Source: CAHJXF01 sp038225855 (GTDB taxonomy: Bacteria; Pseudomonadota; Gammaproteobacteria; Burkholderiales; Burkholderiaceae_D). Taken from it: DNA of 64,000 nt. The stretch covers positions 1 through 64,000 of the forward strand of contig JBBRQU010000006.1 of NCBI GenBank assembly GCA_038225855.1. The letters are read 5' to 3'. Position 1 is the stretch's first letter; each line of letters starts with the position of its first letter. The translations under genes and the position numbers were made by a program. Under the pieces are notes generated by a model that had not been told where the DNA came from, searched no databases, and saw only the letters and a list, made by a program, of their open reading frames with translations. Of the stretch, positions 25,201 to 35,037 are shown piece after piece.

Positions 25201-25863
25201 ATGACACGCACCCGGTCCCTATCGCTACGCTTCTTCACATCGGCCACGCGCGTCTGCGGCGTCGACGAGGCGGGACGCGGGCCGCTCGCGGGGCCGGTCT
25301 ATGCGGCCGCCGTGATTCTCGACCCGGCGCGACCGATCCGCGGCTTGCGCGATTCCAAGCAGCTCTCCGCAGCCGAACGCGAACGGCTCGCGCCTCGCAT
25401 CCGCGAACGCGCGCTCGCGTGGGCCGTCGCATCCGCATCGGTCGAAGAGATCGATCGCATCAACATCCTGCAGGCCAGCCTGCTGGCGATGCAACGCGCG
25501 GTCGAAGCGTTGGCCATGCAGCCCGAGCACGTCCTGGTCGATGGCAACTGCCTGCCGAAATTGAGCGTCACTTGCGACGCGATCGTGCAGGGCGATACGA
25601 AGATCGCGGCGATCTCCGCGGCGTCGATCCTCGCCAAGACCTCGCGCGACGCGCTGATGCACGCTCTCCATCACGAGCATCCGCAATACGGCTTCGATCA
25701 GCATGTCGGTTATGGAACGCCTCGGCACCTCGCATCGCTGGCGCTGCACGGCCCGTCGATCATCCATCGGCGCACGTTCGCGCCGGTGCGCGTATTGCTC
25801 GAAGCGCGCGGCCTCGCATGGTCGATGGCGCCTCATAGCGAATCCGCGTGGGACGACGGCTGA
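25201..25863 (+). CDS. rnhB: ribonuclease HII
   Basis: 220 aa. Removes misincorporated ribonucleotides and RNA in RNA-DNA hybrids. Catalytic motif CGVDEAGRGPLAGPV with Asp22 and Glu23, a further acidic residue at Asp114 (VLVDGNCLP), and the AASILAKTSRDALM stretch. Start ATG at 25201 gives a normal N-terminal extension. The gene follows lpxB as in most proteobacteria; the methyltransferase gene begins about 20 bases after it. Confidence 0.96.
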   Translation: MTRTRSLSLRFFTSATRVCGVDEAGRGPLAGPVYAAAVILDPARPIRGLRDSKQLSAAERERLAPRIRERALAWAVASASVEEIDRINILQASLLAMQRAVEALAMQPEHVLVDGNCLPKLSVTCDAIVQGDTKIAAISAASILAKTSRDALMHALHHEHPQYGFDQHVGYGTPRHLASLALHGPSIIHRRTFAPVRVLLEARGLAWSMAPHSESAWDDG

Positions 25864-25885
25864 GAACCTGTCCGTGAACCAGTCG

Positions 25886-26686
25886 ATGAAGACGATCGCG
25901 TCGCGCGACAACGCGCTCTTCAAGATGCTGCGGCAACTCGCGCGCGATGCATCGGCGCGACGCGATGAAAAGCTCGCCGTGCTGGAAGGCGTTCATCTTT
26001 GCGAGGCCTGTCTGGAAAGCGGCGCGCTGCCGCGCTATTGCGTGATCGGGCAATCATCGATCGAGCATCCCGAGGTCGCAGCACTCATTGCCACGCTTGA
26101 CAGCCGCATGCCGGCGTCGCGATTCATCCTGCTCGACGATGCGCTGTTCGACGTCTTGAGACAGCTCGAGCAGGGCGTGGCCGTCCTGTTCGTGATCGAC
26201 GTGCCGCAACTCGTGGCGTCCGATCACATCGCGCAGACCTGCGTGATGCTCGATCGCATTCAGGATCCGGGCAACATGGGATCGATCCTGCGCAGCGCGG
26301 CCGCCGCAGGCATCGTCGATATCCATGTGTCGCGCGGATGCGCGAGCGCGTGGTCGCCCAAGGTGCTGCGCGCGGGCATGGGCGCGCACTTCCATCTACG
26401 CATCCACGAGGACTGCGATCTGCCCGGTGTCGCGGCGCGGGCATCGATTCCCCGCATCGCGACCGGCCCGTCAGCGGCGCGCTCGATCTACGAGGCCGAT
26501 CTCACGAAAGACGTCGCGTGGATGTTCGGCAACGAAGGCCGGGGACTCGATCCCGAGTTGATGCGCGATGCGATCGCGCTCTCGATTCCTCAACCGGGCA
26601 AGGTCGAGTCGCTCAACGTCGCCGCTTCGGCCGCGGTCTGTTTTTTCGAACAGGTCCGCCAGCGCGCGCTGTCTCATCATCGATGA
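25886..26686 (+). CDS. SpoU/TrmH-family RNA 2'-O-methyltransferase
   Basis: 266 aa. Methylates a ribose in tRNA or rRNA using S-adenosylmethionine, with the knotted SPOUT fold. The three SpoU motifs are visible: DRIQDPGNMGSILRSAAAAG, WMFGNEGRGLDPEL, and LSIPQPGKVESLNVAASAAV. An N-terminal substrate-binding domain precedes them (LAVLEGVHLCEACLESG). The target nucleotide cannot be inferred. ATG 25886 is given; a GTG at 25874 is possible. Ends 21 bases from the convergent signalling gene. Confidence 0.9.
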   Translation: MKTIASRDNALFKMLRQLARDASARRDEKLAVLEGVHLCEACLESGALPRYCVIGQSSIEHPEVAALIATLDSRMPASRFILLDDALFDVLRQLEQGVAVLFVIDVPQLVASDHIAQTCVMLDRIQDPGNMGSILRSAAAAGIVDIHVSRGCASAWSPKVLRAGMGAHFHLRIHEDCDLPGVAARASIPRIATGPSAARSIYEADLTKDVAWMFGNEGRGLDPELMRDAIALSIPQPGKVESLNVAASAAVCFFEQVRQRALSHHR

Positions 26687-26707
26687 GGGACTGGATGCGC
26701 CGCAGTT

Positions 26708-29700
26708 TTACGAAGCGGCCAGATTCGCCTGCTCGAGATTCAAGAGATTTTCGACGTCTTCGACCACGATCGCTGGCGAGAACAGAAAGCCTTGGTAGTA
26801 GTCGCAGCCCGAGTCGCGCAGCATCTGCAACTGCAATTCGTTCTCCACGCCTTCGGCGGTGGTCGACAACTTGAGTCCACGCGCCAGGCTGATCACCGAG
26901 GTCGTGATCGCCGCATCGCCCGCGTCGTGAAGCATGTCGCGGATGAAGCTCTGATCGATCTTGAGGGTATCGACATCGAGTTGCTGCAGGTGGGAAAGAC
27001 TCGAGAAGCCGGTGCCGAAATCGTCGATGGCAATCCGCATGCCGCGATGCTTGAGATCGGCGATGACGTTCCTGGTCACGCCCAGATCGAACAGCATGCT
27101 CGTTTCAGTGATCTCGACTTCGATGAAGCGTGGATCGACGCCGGTTTCCTCGATGACGCGATCGACTTCGTCGATGAAGGTCGCGACCAGCAACTGATGG
27201 GCCGAGAAGTTGATCGACAACACGCCCAGCGCAACGCCACGCTCCTGCCACTCGCGCAACTGAAGGCAGGCCTTGCGGAACACGTACAAGCCGAGTTCGT
27301 GGATCAGTCCCGATTCCTCGGCGATGCCGATGAACTCCTTGGGTGACACCGCGCCCAGCCGCGGATCGGTCCAGCGCAGCAGCGCTTCGGCGCCCACGAT
27401 CTTGTTGTCGCTGATGCGCACGCGCGGCTGGAAGTAGAGCCGCAGCGCGTCTCGCTGCAGCGCGAGCTTGAGCGCGCCCTTGACCGCGCTGCGCCTCTCG
27501 TTGCGCTGAGCCAGCATCGCGGAGAAAAACTCGAATCGGTTCTTGCCGTTCTCCTTGGCGCTATACATCGCGAGGTCCGCGCTGCGCACCAGCGACTCGG
27601 GTGCGCGACCGTGGTCGGGATAGACCGCGATGCCAATCGATGCGGCGACCGACAGCCGCTGATTCTCGACTCTGATCGGCGTTCCGAGCGCGGCGAGGAT
27701 GCGCTGCGCGGTTTCGTGCGCGATCGCCTTCGGTCTCGCGTGGCCGATCACGACCATGAACTCGTCGCCGCCGATGCGCGCCACTTCGTCTTCGGCGCGC
27801 ACGCAATGGCGCAGGATCGCGGCGATCTCGACCAGCATCAGGTCGCCGACCCGATGCCCGAGTGTGTCGTTGATGTTCTTGAAATGATCGAGATCCAGAA
27901 ACAGAACCGCGACTCCGGTGTTCTGCTGGCGGGCGCGTTCGATGAAGGCTCGCAGCGTCGGCTCGAGCGCGTTGCGATTGAGTAGACGCGTGAGCGTGTC
28001 GCGCTGCGCGATTTCGGTCAGACGTCGCTCGGCTTCGACTCTTTGCGAGACGTCCTGGATCAACGCGAGCGACGACGTGATGCGACCGGCGGCGTCGCGC
28101 AGAGCCGCGATATGCCACTCGCACGTTACGCTCGACCCATCGCGGCGCCGGATATCGACGACATGCAGACGCGTATTCCCGAGCGCCGTGTCCGGATCCT
28201 TCTCGTCGGGCAGAAAATCGACGAGAAGATCGGCGTCGATCAGCCCCAGATCGGCGATCGGCTGCTCGAACACTTCGTCGCGCCGCCATCCGAAGAGCGC
28301 CTCGGCTTGCGAAGACCAGCGCGTGACCCGCCCGCCGCCGTCGAGCGTGAACGAAGCCAGCGGCGTGTTCTCGAAATGCGCGGTCAGAAGGCCGTTGGCC
28401 TGCTGCAGGGCGATCTCCTGCTTCTTGCGCGACTGGATGTCGGTCGCGGTGGTGTAGAAGCCGGTCACGGCGCCGGTCTCGTCGCGCGTCGGAACATAGC
28501 GCAGCAGCACCCAGCGCCGTGCGCCATCGTGGTAGCGCATCTCGCGTTCGTACTGGACCGCTTCGCCATTCAACGCCGCGCGTATGTAGGGCTCGGCAAA
28601 GCGATAGTCGTCCTCGGACAGGAGCTCGCGCATCGTCATGCCGATCAGTTCCTGGGCCGAATGGCCGTACCAGGCGGTTGTCGTGTGGTTGACGAAGCGC
28701 AGCCGCTCCCCGGAATCGACGAAGCTGATCGGCAGGGCGACGCTGTCCATCGCACGCTGCATCTCGCGGACCGACTCTTCGTAGGCCAGACGCGCCTGCT
28801 TGGCTTCGCTGATGTCCTGGGCGACGAAGTAGATGCCGCGCGTCGTCCCGCTGCGATCGAGGTCAGGCAGCCAGTCGATCGAGATGTGGCGGTGGCCTGC
28901 AATCAGCTCGGGCAATTCGTGTTCGGTATGCAAGCGCGCCCCACCGAGTGCCAGCTCGAACGAGGGGTTCAGCAGCGCGGTGACGTCGCGGCCGAAGATC
29001 TCTTTGCCCGAGCGACCGATGATGTCGTCCTTCGCGCGGCCGACGAAGTCCGCGTACGCGCGATTGGAAAATTGATGAACCGCCTGCGGATCGATGTAAG
29101 TCAGCGGCTGCGGGAAATTTTCGATGAACGCTTCGATCCACTGCTGCTGGCGCGCACGCGTGTCCTCGGCGTTCTTCGAATCGGTGATGTCGTAACCGAT
29201 CGCATAGATTCCCCGCGCGCTGCCGTCTTCGGCGAAGTCGCCCACCAGCGAAACGCGCAGCCAGCGCAGGTCGTTCGGATTGCCAGTTGCGCGGCGCTCG
29301 AAATGGACGCGCTCGCCGCGAAGAGCCGCCTCGGCGTACGGCAGGATCAGTTCGACTACTTCGGGCGCGAAGATGTCGTGCGGCGTCTTGCCGATGACGT
29401 CGCCGAGTGCGCTGATGCCATAGTCCGAGAGGAAGCGCTGATTGCAATATTGGTAGTGCAACGACGTGTCGACGTAGCAAATCTGCGCGGGCAGGTTGTC
29501 GGTGAGAAAGCGAATTCGCTCGTCGCGTTCGGACAGCGCCCGCTGCGCACGCTTTTCTTCCTCGAGGCTGCGCGAAATGACGTACAGACCTTCGACCGCG
29601 CCGCTCTCGCCGCGAAACGGCAGGTAGCGCATTTCGCGCCATTCACGCGCTGGTCCGAATTCGTCGCGGACTTCCACGGTGACGGCTTCGCCTTCGAGCG

Positions 29701-30892
29701 CTCGCGCCAGCGATTCGCGGTGGTGCTCGAAGATGGCCGATCCCACGACTTCCTCGACCGAACGCCCGATGATCTGGGCGCGCGTCTTGCGGTGTCGCTT
29801 CAAGGAGCTCTGGTTGACATAGCGATAGCGCAGGTCGCGATCGAGATAGACGATCGCCTCCGGAATGTTTTCGGTGAAGCCGCGAAAATGCGCTTCGCTC
29901 TCCTGGAGCATGGTCGCCGCGACGCGCGACTCGTGTATGTCCGAAACAAGGACGTAAACGCCGTTCTGAAAACCGTTGCGATCGAAGCCGGGGACGAAGT
30001 CGAGGCGATGCCAGCGCGCGACGCCGTGATCGCGCGCGAACTGCTGCTCGACACTATGCTTTTCGCCGGCGCTGGCACGCGCGAAGCCGGCATCGACGAT
30101 CTGTGCAAACGCGTCGGAGACCGCACTGGGCGATGTGCCGGCGATGCTCTGCTCGGACACGTCGAAGGCATCACAGAACGCGCGGTTGGCCCACTTGCAC
30201 AGGCCATCGTTGCCGATGAAGACGAAGGGCAGCGGCAGACTTTCGATCTGCTCCCTCTGCTTACGCTCGCGCTCGATCACGTCGTCCTGGGCAATGCGCA
30301 GCGCCGCCCTCATCGGCGCGCTGACGGTGTTGCCGCCCAGTGGAAGGATCGACGAATCGGTCGGCTCGAAGCGATCAGATTCGCGACGTCCCAGACGATG
30401 CATGACGCCGAGCACGCCGATGACGCGGCCTTCGCGATCGCGCTGCGGACGATATTCGAAGCGAGTCGCGTCACCGATCGTTCCGTTGTGGCGATGGGCG
30501 ACGTCGATGTCGAGGCTCTCGCCGGACAGCGCCCGCTCGAAGTAGCCGCGTATGTTTTCCGCCTGTCCCTCGATGGAGAGTTGGTCGACTGACTTGCCGA
30601 TCAATTCGTCGCGTGTATGTCCCGCGAGCCGGCAATACGCTGCGTTGGCGAACCGGAGAATCAGGCCCGCGTCGAAAAACGTCAGCGGCGCATCGACCCA
30701 GTCGATCACCGAGTCGATCAGGTCGCGCTGTTCGGGTGTGATGAGGCCGGCGATATCCTGGAAGGCACTTTCGCCAATCGATGCGGCAGCCCGCGTCGTG
30801 GCCTCGTCGGTCTGTCGCGGCTCGTTGCGGTGAATGCGGTTGATCAGTTGTGCGAACACGCGTCGACTCCCTGGCCGATTATAGTCATCCAA
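26708..30892 (-). CDS. multi-PAS diguanylate cyclase/phosphodiesterase (GGDEF-EAL)
   Basis: 1394 aa. Predicted to make and/or degrade cyclic di-GMP. Seven PAS-like sensor modules follow one another, beginning near residues 64, 215, 337, 459, 580, 712 and 834. Then come a GGDEF domain with intact RIGGDEF (about 1040) and an EAL domain with intact EALLRW (about 1169), NFSAHQL, EVEITETSML and DDFGTGFSSL. Both catalytic motifs look active. No membrane segment is visible, so it should be a cytoplasmic sensor. Heme or flavin ligands of the PAS modules cannot be assigned by eye. Start ATG at 30892 assumed. Confidence 0.93.
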   Translation of the reverse strand: MDDYNRPGSRRVFAQLINRIHRNEPRQTDEATTRAAASIGESAFQDIAGLITPEQRDLIDSVIDWVDAPLTFFDAGLILRFANAAYCRLAGHTRDELIGKSVDQLSIEGQAENIRGYFERALSGESLDIDVAHRHNGTIGDATRFEYRPQRDREGRVIGVLGVMHRLGRRESDRFEPTDSSILPLGGNTVSAPMRAALRIAQDDVIERERKQREQIESLPLPFVFIGNDGLCKWANRAFCDAFDVSEQSIAGTSPSAVSDAFAQIVDAGFARASAGEKHSVEQQFARDHGVARWHRLDFVPGFDRNGFQNGVYVLVSDIHESRVAATMLQESEAHFRGFTENIPEAIVYLDRDLRYRYVNQSSLKRHRKTRAQIIGRSVEEVVGSAIFEHHRESLARALEGEAVTVEVRDEFGPAREWREMRYLPFRGESGAVEGLYVISRSLEEEKRAQRALSERDERIRFLTDNLPAQICYVDTSLHYQYCNQRFLSDYGISALGDVIGKTPHDIFAPEVVELILPYAEAALRGERVHFERRATGNPNDLRWLRVSLVGDFAEDGSARGIYAIGYDITDSKNAEDTRARQQQWIEAFIENFPQPLTYIDPQAVHQFSNRAYADFVGRAKDDIIGRSGKEIFGRDVTALLNPSFELALGGARLHTEHELPELIAGHRHISIDWLPDLDRSGTTRGIYFVAQDISEAKQARLAYEESVREMQRAMDSVALPISFVDSGERLRFVNHTTTAWYGHSAQELIGMTMRELLSEDDYRFAEPYIRAALNGEAVQYEREMRYHDGARRWVLLRYVPTRDETGAVTGFYTTATDIQSRKKQEIALQQANGLLTAHFENTPLASFTLDGGGRVTRWSSQAEALFGWRRDEVFEQPIADLGLIDADLLVDFLPDEKDPDTALGNTRLHVVDIRRRDGSSVTCEWHIAALRDAAGRITSSLALIQDVSQRVEAERRLTEIAQRDTLTRLLNRNALEPTLRAFIERARQQNTGVAVLFLDLDHFKNINDTLGHRVGDLMLVEIAAILRHCVRAEDEVARIGGDEFMVVIGHARPKAIAHETAQRILAALGTPIRVENQRLSVAASIGIAVYPDHGRAPESLVRSADLAMYSAKENGKNRFEFFSAMLAQRNERRSAVKGALKLALQRDALRLYFQPRVRISDNKIVGAEALLRWTDPRLGAVSPKEFIGIAEESGLIHELGLYVFRKACLQLREWQERGVALGVLSINFSAHQLLVATFIDEVDRVIEETGVDPRFIEVEITETSMLFDLGVTRNVIADLKHRGMRIAIDDFGTGFSSLSHLQQLDVDTLKIDQSFIRDMLHDAGDAAITTSVISLARGLKLSTTAEGVENELQLQMLRDSGCDYYQGFLFSPAIVVEDVENLLNLEQANLAAS

Positions 30893-30967
30893 GCATCATC
30901 GGTCGCCGTTGCAGGATTGCGTATGGCAACGTGAATCGGCCACCCGTCGGATGGAACCGACGCGACC

Positions 30968-31891
30968 CTAGAACGAGCGGCGCTCCAGTCGGATTTCCTG
31001 CAGGATGGTCGTGGCGATCTCCTCGATCGATTTGGTCGTCGAGGAAAGCCAGCGTATTCCTTCGCGCCGCATCAGGCTCTCGGCCGCGATCACCTCGGCC
31101 CGGCAGTTTTCGAGCGCCGCGTACTTGCTGTTGGGTCGGCGCTCGTGGCGCACTTCGGCCAGACGCTCGGGCGCGATCGACAGGCCGAACAGCTTGGACC
31201 GGAATTCGGGCAAGACCGACGGCAGGCGATCGCGCTCGAAGTCCTCGGGGATCAGCGGATAGTTGGCCGCTTTGATCCCGTACTGCATGGCTAGGTAGAG
31301 ACTGGTCGGTGTCTTGCCGCTGCGCGAGACGCCCACCAGGATCACATCGGCGTTGGTCAGTCCGCCGTGGGTCTGGCCGTCGTCATGCGCCAGAGAAAAG
31401 TTGATCGCATCTATGCGCTGGTTGTATTGCTTGGAGTCGGCGATGTTGTGCGAGCGTCCGATCGAATGCGTCGACTTGACGCCCAGTTCCTTCTCGAGCG
31501 GCTCGACGAAGGTCTGGATCATGTCGAGAAAGAGACCGTGCGCGCAGCGGACCGCGTAATTGATCTCGGGATCGACCAGCGTCGAGAACACGATAGGCCT
31601 CAGTTCGGACAGCGCGACCCGGTTGATGCGCTCGATCACGTCGCCCGCTTTCTCCATCGTGTCGATGAAAGGGATGCGAATCTGCTTGAGCTCGACCCCT
31701 TCGAACTGCGCGAGCAGGCTGTGCCCGAAAGTCTCCGCGGTGATCCCGGTTCCATCGGAGACGAAGAATACGGTTCGCACTTTAGCGGCTGCGGCCTCGG
31801 GTGCCGACGATGGCGTCGACGACGGCGCGCTCGGAACCCGCGTGTCGGACAAGGATGACTGCGGTATCGACAGCGGCATGGGCTGCGGCAT
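30968..31891 (-). CDS. ppsR: PEP synthase regulatory protein (bifunctional kinase/pyrophosphorylase, DUF299)
   Basis: 307 aa. The family switches PEP synthase off and on by ADP-dependent phosphorylation and Pi-dependent dephosphorylation of its active site Thr. Motifs: RTVFFVSDGTGITAETFGHS near the N-terminus and a P-loop-like VGVSRSGKTPTSLYLA near residue 185. The first 37 residues are a Pro/Ser/Ala-rich extension not usual in the family, so the true start may lie later. It is divergent from ppsA, its target, with 110 bases between start codons. Confidence 0.93.
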   Translation of the reverse strand: MPQPMPLSIPQSSLSDTRVPSAPSSTPSSAPEAAAAKVRTVFFVSDGTGITAETFGHSLLAQFEGVELKQIRIPFIDTMEKAGDVIERINRVALSELRPIVFSTLVDPEINYAVRCAHGLFLDMIQTFVEPLEKELGVKSTHSIGRSHNIADSKQYNQRIDAINFSLAHDDGQTHGGLTNADVILVGVSRSGKTPTSLYLAMQYGIKAANYPLIPEDFERDRLPSVLPEFRSKLFGLSIAPERLAEVRHERRPNSKYAALENCRAEVIAAESLMRREGIRWLSSTTKSIEEIATTILQEIRLERRSF

Positions 31892-32001
31892 TCAAGCGGG
31901 GATGGTCGAAGGAAGGCGCGGACCCGCGGGTTAGAATCAAAATCCTTTCGAAGCCACGACCAGCGGTGGCGGAATTTAACACCAAGGAAGCGGCAACGCC
32001 C

Positions 32002-34425
32002 ATGTCGGATCAGGCACGAGTCATCGATTTCACGCAATTGCGCGCCAGCGACGTCGATGCCGTCGGCGGAAAAAATTCCTCGTTGGGCGAGATGATCAGT
32101 CAACTCGCCAGTGCCGGTGTTCGCGTTCCCGCGGGCTTCGCAACCACTGCCGCGGCTTATCGCGAATTTCTCGCCGAAAGCGGACTGACCGAGCGGATCG
32201 CAACGCGTCTGGCTGCGCTCGATGCCGACGATGTCAAGCAACTGTCTGCCGCGGGCAAGGAGATCCGCAGTTGGATCGTCGACGCGCCTTTACCTGCGGC
32301 CTTCGAGGACGAAGTCCGCGCGGCCTTCGCGCGATTAGCAGGCGACGCAGCAGACCACGCCGCGGGCGCAGTCGCCGACGCGGCGTCGTTTGCGGTGCGC
32401 TCGTCGGCGACTGCGGAAGACCTTCCCGACGCCTCGTTCGCGGGACAACAGGAAACCTTCCTCAACGTGGTCGGCATCGACGACGTGTTGATCGCCATCA
32501 GGGAAGTGTTCGCGTCGCTCTACAACGATCGCGCGATTTCGTACCGCGTGCACAAGGGATATGCCGACACCGAAATCGCGTTGTCGGCGGGCGTGCAGCG
32601 CATGGTCCGCAGCGACCTCGGCGCCGCCGGGGTGATGTTCACGATCGATACCGAGTCGGGCTTCGAGGACGTGGTCTTCATCACGGCCAGCTATGGCCTG
32701 GGAGAAACGGTCGTGCAGGGTGCGGTCAACCCCGATGAATTCTATGTACACAAGCCGATGCTCGAAGCCGGCAAGCGCGCCATCATCCGACGCCAGATCG
32801 GCTCGAAGCTACTACGCATGGAGTACGCGCCCTCGGGATCGAAGGAACGCGTGCGTACCGTCGACGTGTCGCTCGAGCAGCGCAACCGCTATGCGCTCTC
32901 CGACGACGAAGTGATCGAGCTCGCGCGCTATGCGCTGACGATCGAGAAGCACTACGGCCGCGCCATGGACATCGAGTGGGGCAAGGACGGCAAGGACGGC
33001 AAGCTCTACATTCTTCAGGCGCGACCCGAGACAGTCCGTTCGCAGATCAAGGCCGGCACGTCGGAGCAGAAATTTCGCTTGAAGGGCTCGTCCACGGTGC
33101 TCGCGAGCGGGCGGGCGATCGGCCAGAAGATCGGGACCGGCCCGGTGCGCATAGTTAGTCATCCAGACGAGATGGACAAGGTCAAGCCGGGCGACGTGCT
33201 GGTGGCCGACATGACCGATCCCAATTGGGAGCCCGTCATGAAGCGGGCGTCGGCGATCGTCACCAATCGCGGTGGCCGCACATGCCATGCGGCGATCATC
33301 GCGCGCGAACTCGGGGTGCCCGCGGTGGTGGGCTGCGGCGACGCGAGCGATCGTTTGGCCGAGGGCGCGCTCGTCACCGTCTCGTGTGCCGAAGGCGACG
33401 AAGGTCATGTGTACGACGGCATACTCGACATGGAAGTCACCGAGGTCGTGCGCGGCGAGCTGCCGCCGATCCCGGTCAAGATCATGATGAACGTGGGCAA
33501 TCCCCAGCTGGCTTTCGACTTCCGCGCAATTCCCAACGACGGCGTGGGTCTCGCGCGCCTCGAATTCATCATCAACAACAACATCGGCATTCATCCGAAG
33601 GCGATTCTCGACTACCCCAACATCGACGACGATTTGAAGAAGGCGGTCGAGAGCGTGGCGCGCGGACACGCATCGCCGCGCGCGTTCTATGTGGACAAAC
33701 TGGCCGAAGGCGTTGCGACGATCGCGGCCGCTTTCTGGCCCAAGAAGGTGATCGTGCGTCTGTCGGACTTCAAGTCCAACGAGTACAAGAAGCTGATCGG
33801 CGGATCGCGTTACGAGCCCGACGAAGAGAACCCGATGCTCGGTCTGCGCGGCGCCGCGCGCTACCTCTCTGCCGACTTCGCCGAATGCTTCGAGCTCGAG
33901 TGTCTGGCGATGAAGCGCGTTCGAGACGAGATGGGCCTCGTCAACGTCGAGCTGATGGTGCCGTTCGTTCGCACGCTGACCGAGGCCGAGCGCGTCATCG
34001 ATCTGCTGGCGAAGAACGGCCTCGAGCGCGGCAAGACGAATGGAGCCGGGCCCGGTGCTGCGCTGCGCATCGTGATGATGTGCGAGCTGCCGTCCAACGC
34101 GATTCTTGCCGAGAGTTTCCTCGAGCACTTCGACGGCTTCTCGATCGGCTCGAACGACCTCACGCAATTGACGCTCGGCCTCGACCGCGATTCGGCGCTG
34201 GTCGCCGAAGGCTTCGACGAACGCGATCCCGCGGTGATGGCGCTTCTCAAGCAGGCAATCGCAACCTGCCTTGCGAAGGGAAAGTATGTCGGCATCTGCG
34301 GGCAGGGGCCGTCGGACCATCCCGACTTCGCCGAGTGGTTGATGAAGGAGGGCATCGAGTCGATCTCGCTGAATCCCGACACGGTCGTCGATACCTGGAA
34401 TCGGCTCTCGAAGGTTCAACGGTGA
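32002..34425 (+). CDS. ppsA: phosphoenolpyruvate synthase
   Basis: 807 aa. Converts pyruvate, ATP and water to PEP, AMP and phosphate for gluconeogenesis. N-terminal ATP-grasp domain (VGGKNSSLGEMISQL), phosphohistidine domain GGRTCHAAIIARELGVPAV with His429 (Thr427 two residues before is the likely PpsR site), and a C-terminal TIM-barrel with GICGQGPSDHPDFAEW (Cys766). ATG at 32002 is preferred as the family start; a TAGAAT at 31932-31937 is a candidate -10 box, with no clear -35. Confidence 0.97.
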   Translation: MSDQARVIDFTQLRASDVDAVGGKNSSLGEMISQLASAGVRVPAGFATTAAAYREFLAESGLTERIATRLAALDADDVKQLSAAGKEIRSWIVDAPLPAAFEDEVRAAFARLAGDAADHAAGAVADAASFAVRSSATAEDLPDASFAGQQETFLNVVGIDDVLIAIREVFASLYNDRAISYRVHKGYADTEIALSAGVQRMVRSDLGAAGVMFTIDTESGFEDVVFITASYGLGETVVQGAVNPDEFYVHKPMLEAGKRAIIRRQIGSKLLRMEYAPSGSKERVRTVDVSLEQRNRYALSDDEVIELARYALTIEKHYGRAMDIEWGKDGKDGKLYILQARPETVRSQIKAGTSEQKFRLKGSSTVLASGRAIGQKIGTGPVRIVSHPDEMDKVKPGDVLVADMTDPNWEPVMKRASAIVTNRGGRTCHAAIIARELGVPAVVGCGDASDRLAEGALVTVSCAEGDEGHVYDGILDMEVTEVVRGELPPIPVKIMMNVGNPQLAFDFRAIPNDGVGLARLEFIINNNIGIHPKAILDYPNIDDDLKKAVESVARGHASPRAFYVDKLAEGVATIAAAFWPKKVIVRLSDFKSNEYKKLIGGSRYEPDEENPMLGLRGAARYLSADFAECFELECLAMKRVRDEMGLVNVELMVPFVRTLTEAERVIDLLAKNGLERGKTNGAGPGAALRIVMMCELPSNAILAESFLEHFDGFSIGSNDLTQLTLGLDRDSALVAEGFDERDPAVMALLKQAIATCLAKGKYVGICGQGPSDHPDFAEWLMKEGIESISLNPDTVVDTWNRLSKVQR

Positions 34426-34471
34426 ACCTGTGCTGCATGAGTGCGTCTGGATCGATAGCCGGAGGTTCGCA

Positions 34472-34900
34472 ATGAACGATGTCGTGTGGTGGTTCGTGCT
34501 GGCCTTCGGCCTCTTGATCGCCGAGCTGATGACCGGGACCTTCTATCTCCTGATGGTCGCGATCGGTTGCGCGGTCGGCGGCCTGGTGGCGCTCGCGGGA
34601 GGCAGCGTGGAGCTGCAGCTCGTCGTCGGCGCAGCCGTCGGCATCGCGGCGACATTGATCCTGCGTCGCACGCGCTGGGGTATGCACAGGTTGAACGGCG
34701 ACGCGGCCGAAAATCGCGACGTGATCCTCGACATCGGCGAAGTCGTGCAGGTCGAGACCTGGCACGACCGAACCGCGCACGTGCGCTATCGCGGTTGTCA
34801 GTGGGACGTCGCACTCGAACCGGGCGCCACGCCGCGAGCGGGCGCGCAGGTGATCAAGGCGATACGAGGCAGCACGTTGATCGTGGCGCCGGTTGCTTGA
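34472..34900 (+). CDS. NfeD family membrane protein
   Basis: 142 aa. Two to three hydrophobic segments at the N-terminal side (VVWWFVLAFGLLIAEL and following to about residue 65), then a soluble OB-fold tail (GEVVQVETWHDRTAHVRYRG). NfeD proteins partner with SPFH proteins in membrane microdomains, and the next gene encodes one. Strong Shine-Dalgarno GGAGG lies 7 bases before the ATG at 34472. The pair is separated by REP-like copy D. Confidence 0.9.
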   Translation: MNDVVWWFVLAFGLLIAELMTGTFYLLMVAIGCAVGGLVALAGGSVELQLVVGAAVGIAATLILRRTRWGMHRLNGDAAENRDVILDIGEVVQVETWHDRTAHVRYRGCQWDVALEPGATPRAGAQVIKAIRGSTLIVAPVA

Positions 34901-34920
34901 TGACGCTTTCACGCATGTTC

Positions 34921-34995
34921 CTGTCGTCCCCGCGAACGCGGGGACCCAGCGGCTTGCCGTGATGCCACTGGATTCCCGCTTTCGCGGGAACGACG
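34921..34995. repeat. REP-like palindromic element, copy D
   Basis: Left arm tgtcgtccccgcgaacgcgg near 34922, right arm cccgctttcgcgggaacgac ending at 34994, with inner cccag / ctgga halves. It lies between nfeD and the SPFH gene, which are normally cotranscribed, so it would be transcribed as a large hairpin. Confidence 0.9.
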
Positions 34996-35037
34996 GGTAG
35001 AGTCTCTCTTCCTTACTTCCAATTCGAAGGAACATCC

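Noticed and set aside
28043..30592. 849-codon plus-strand frame opposite the PAS-GGDEF-EAL gene
   Set aside because: Mirror of a clear multi-domain protein; no own motifs or ribosome binding site.
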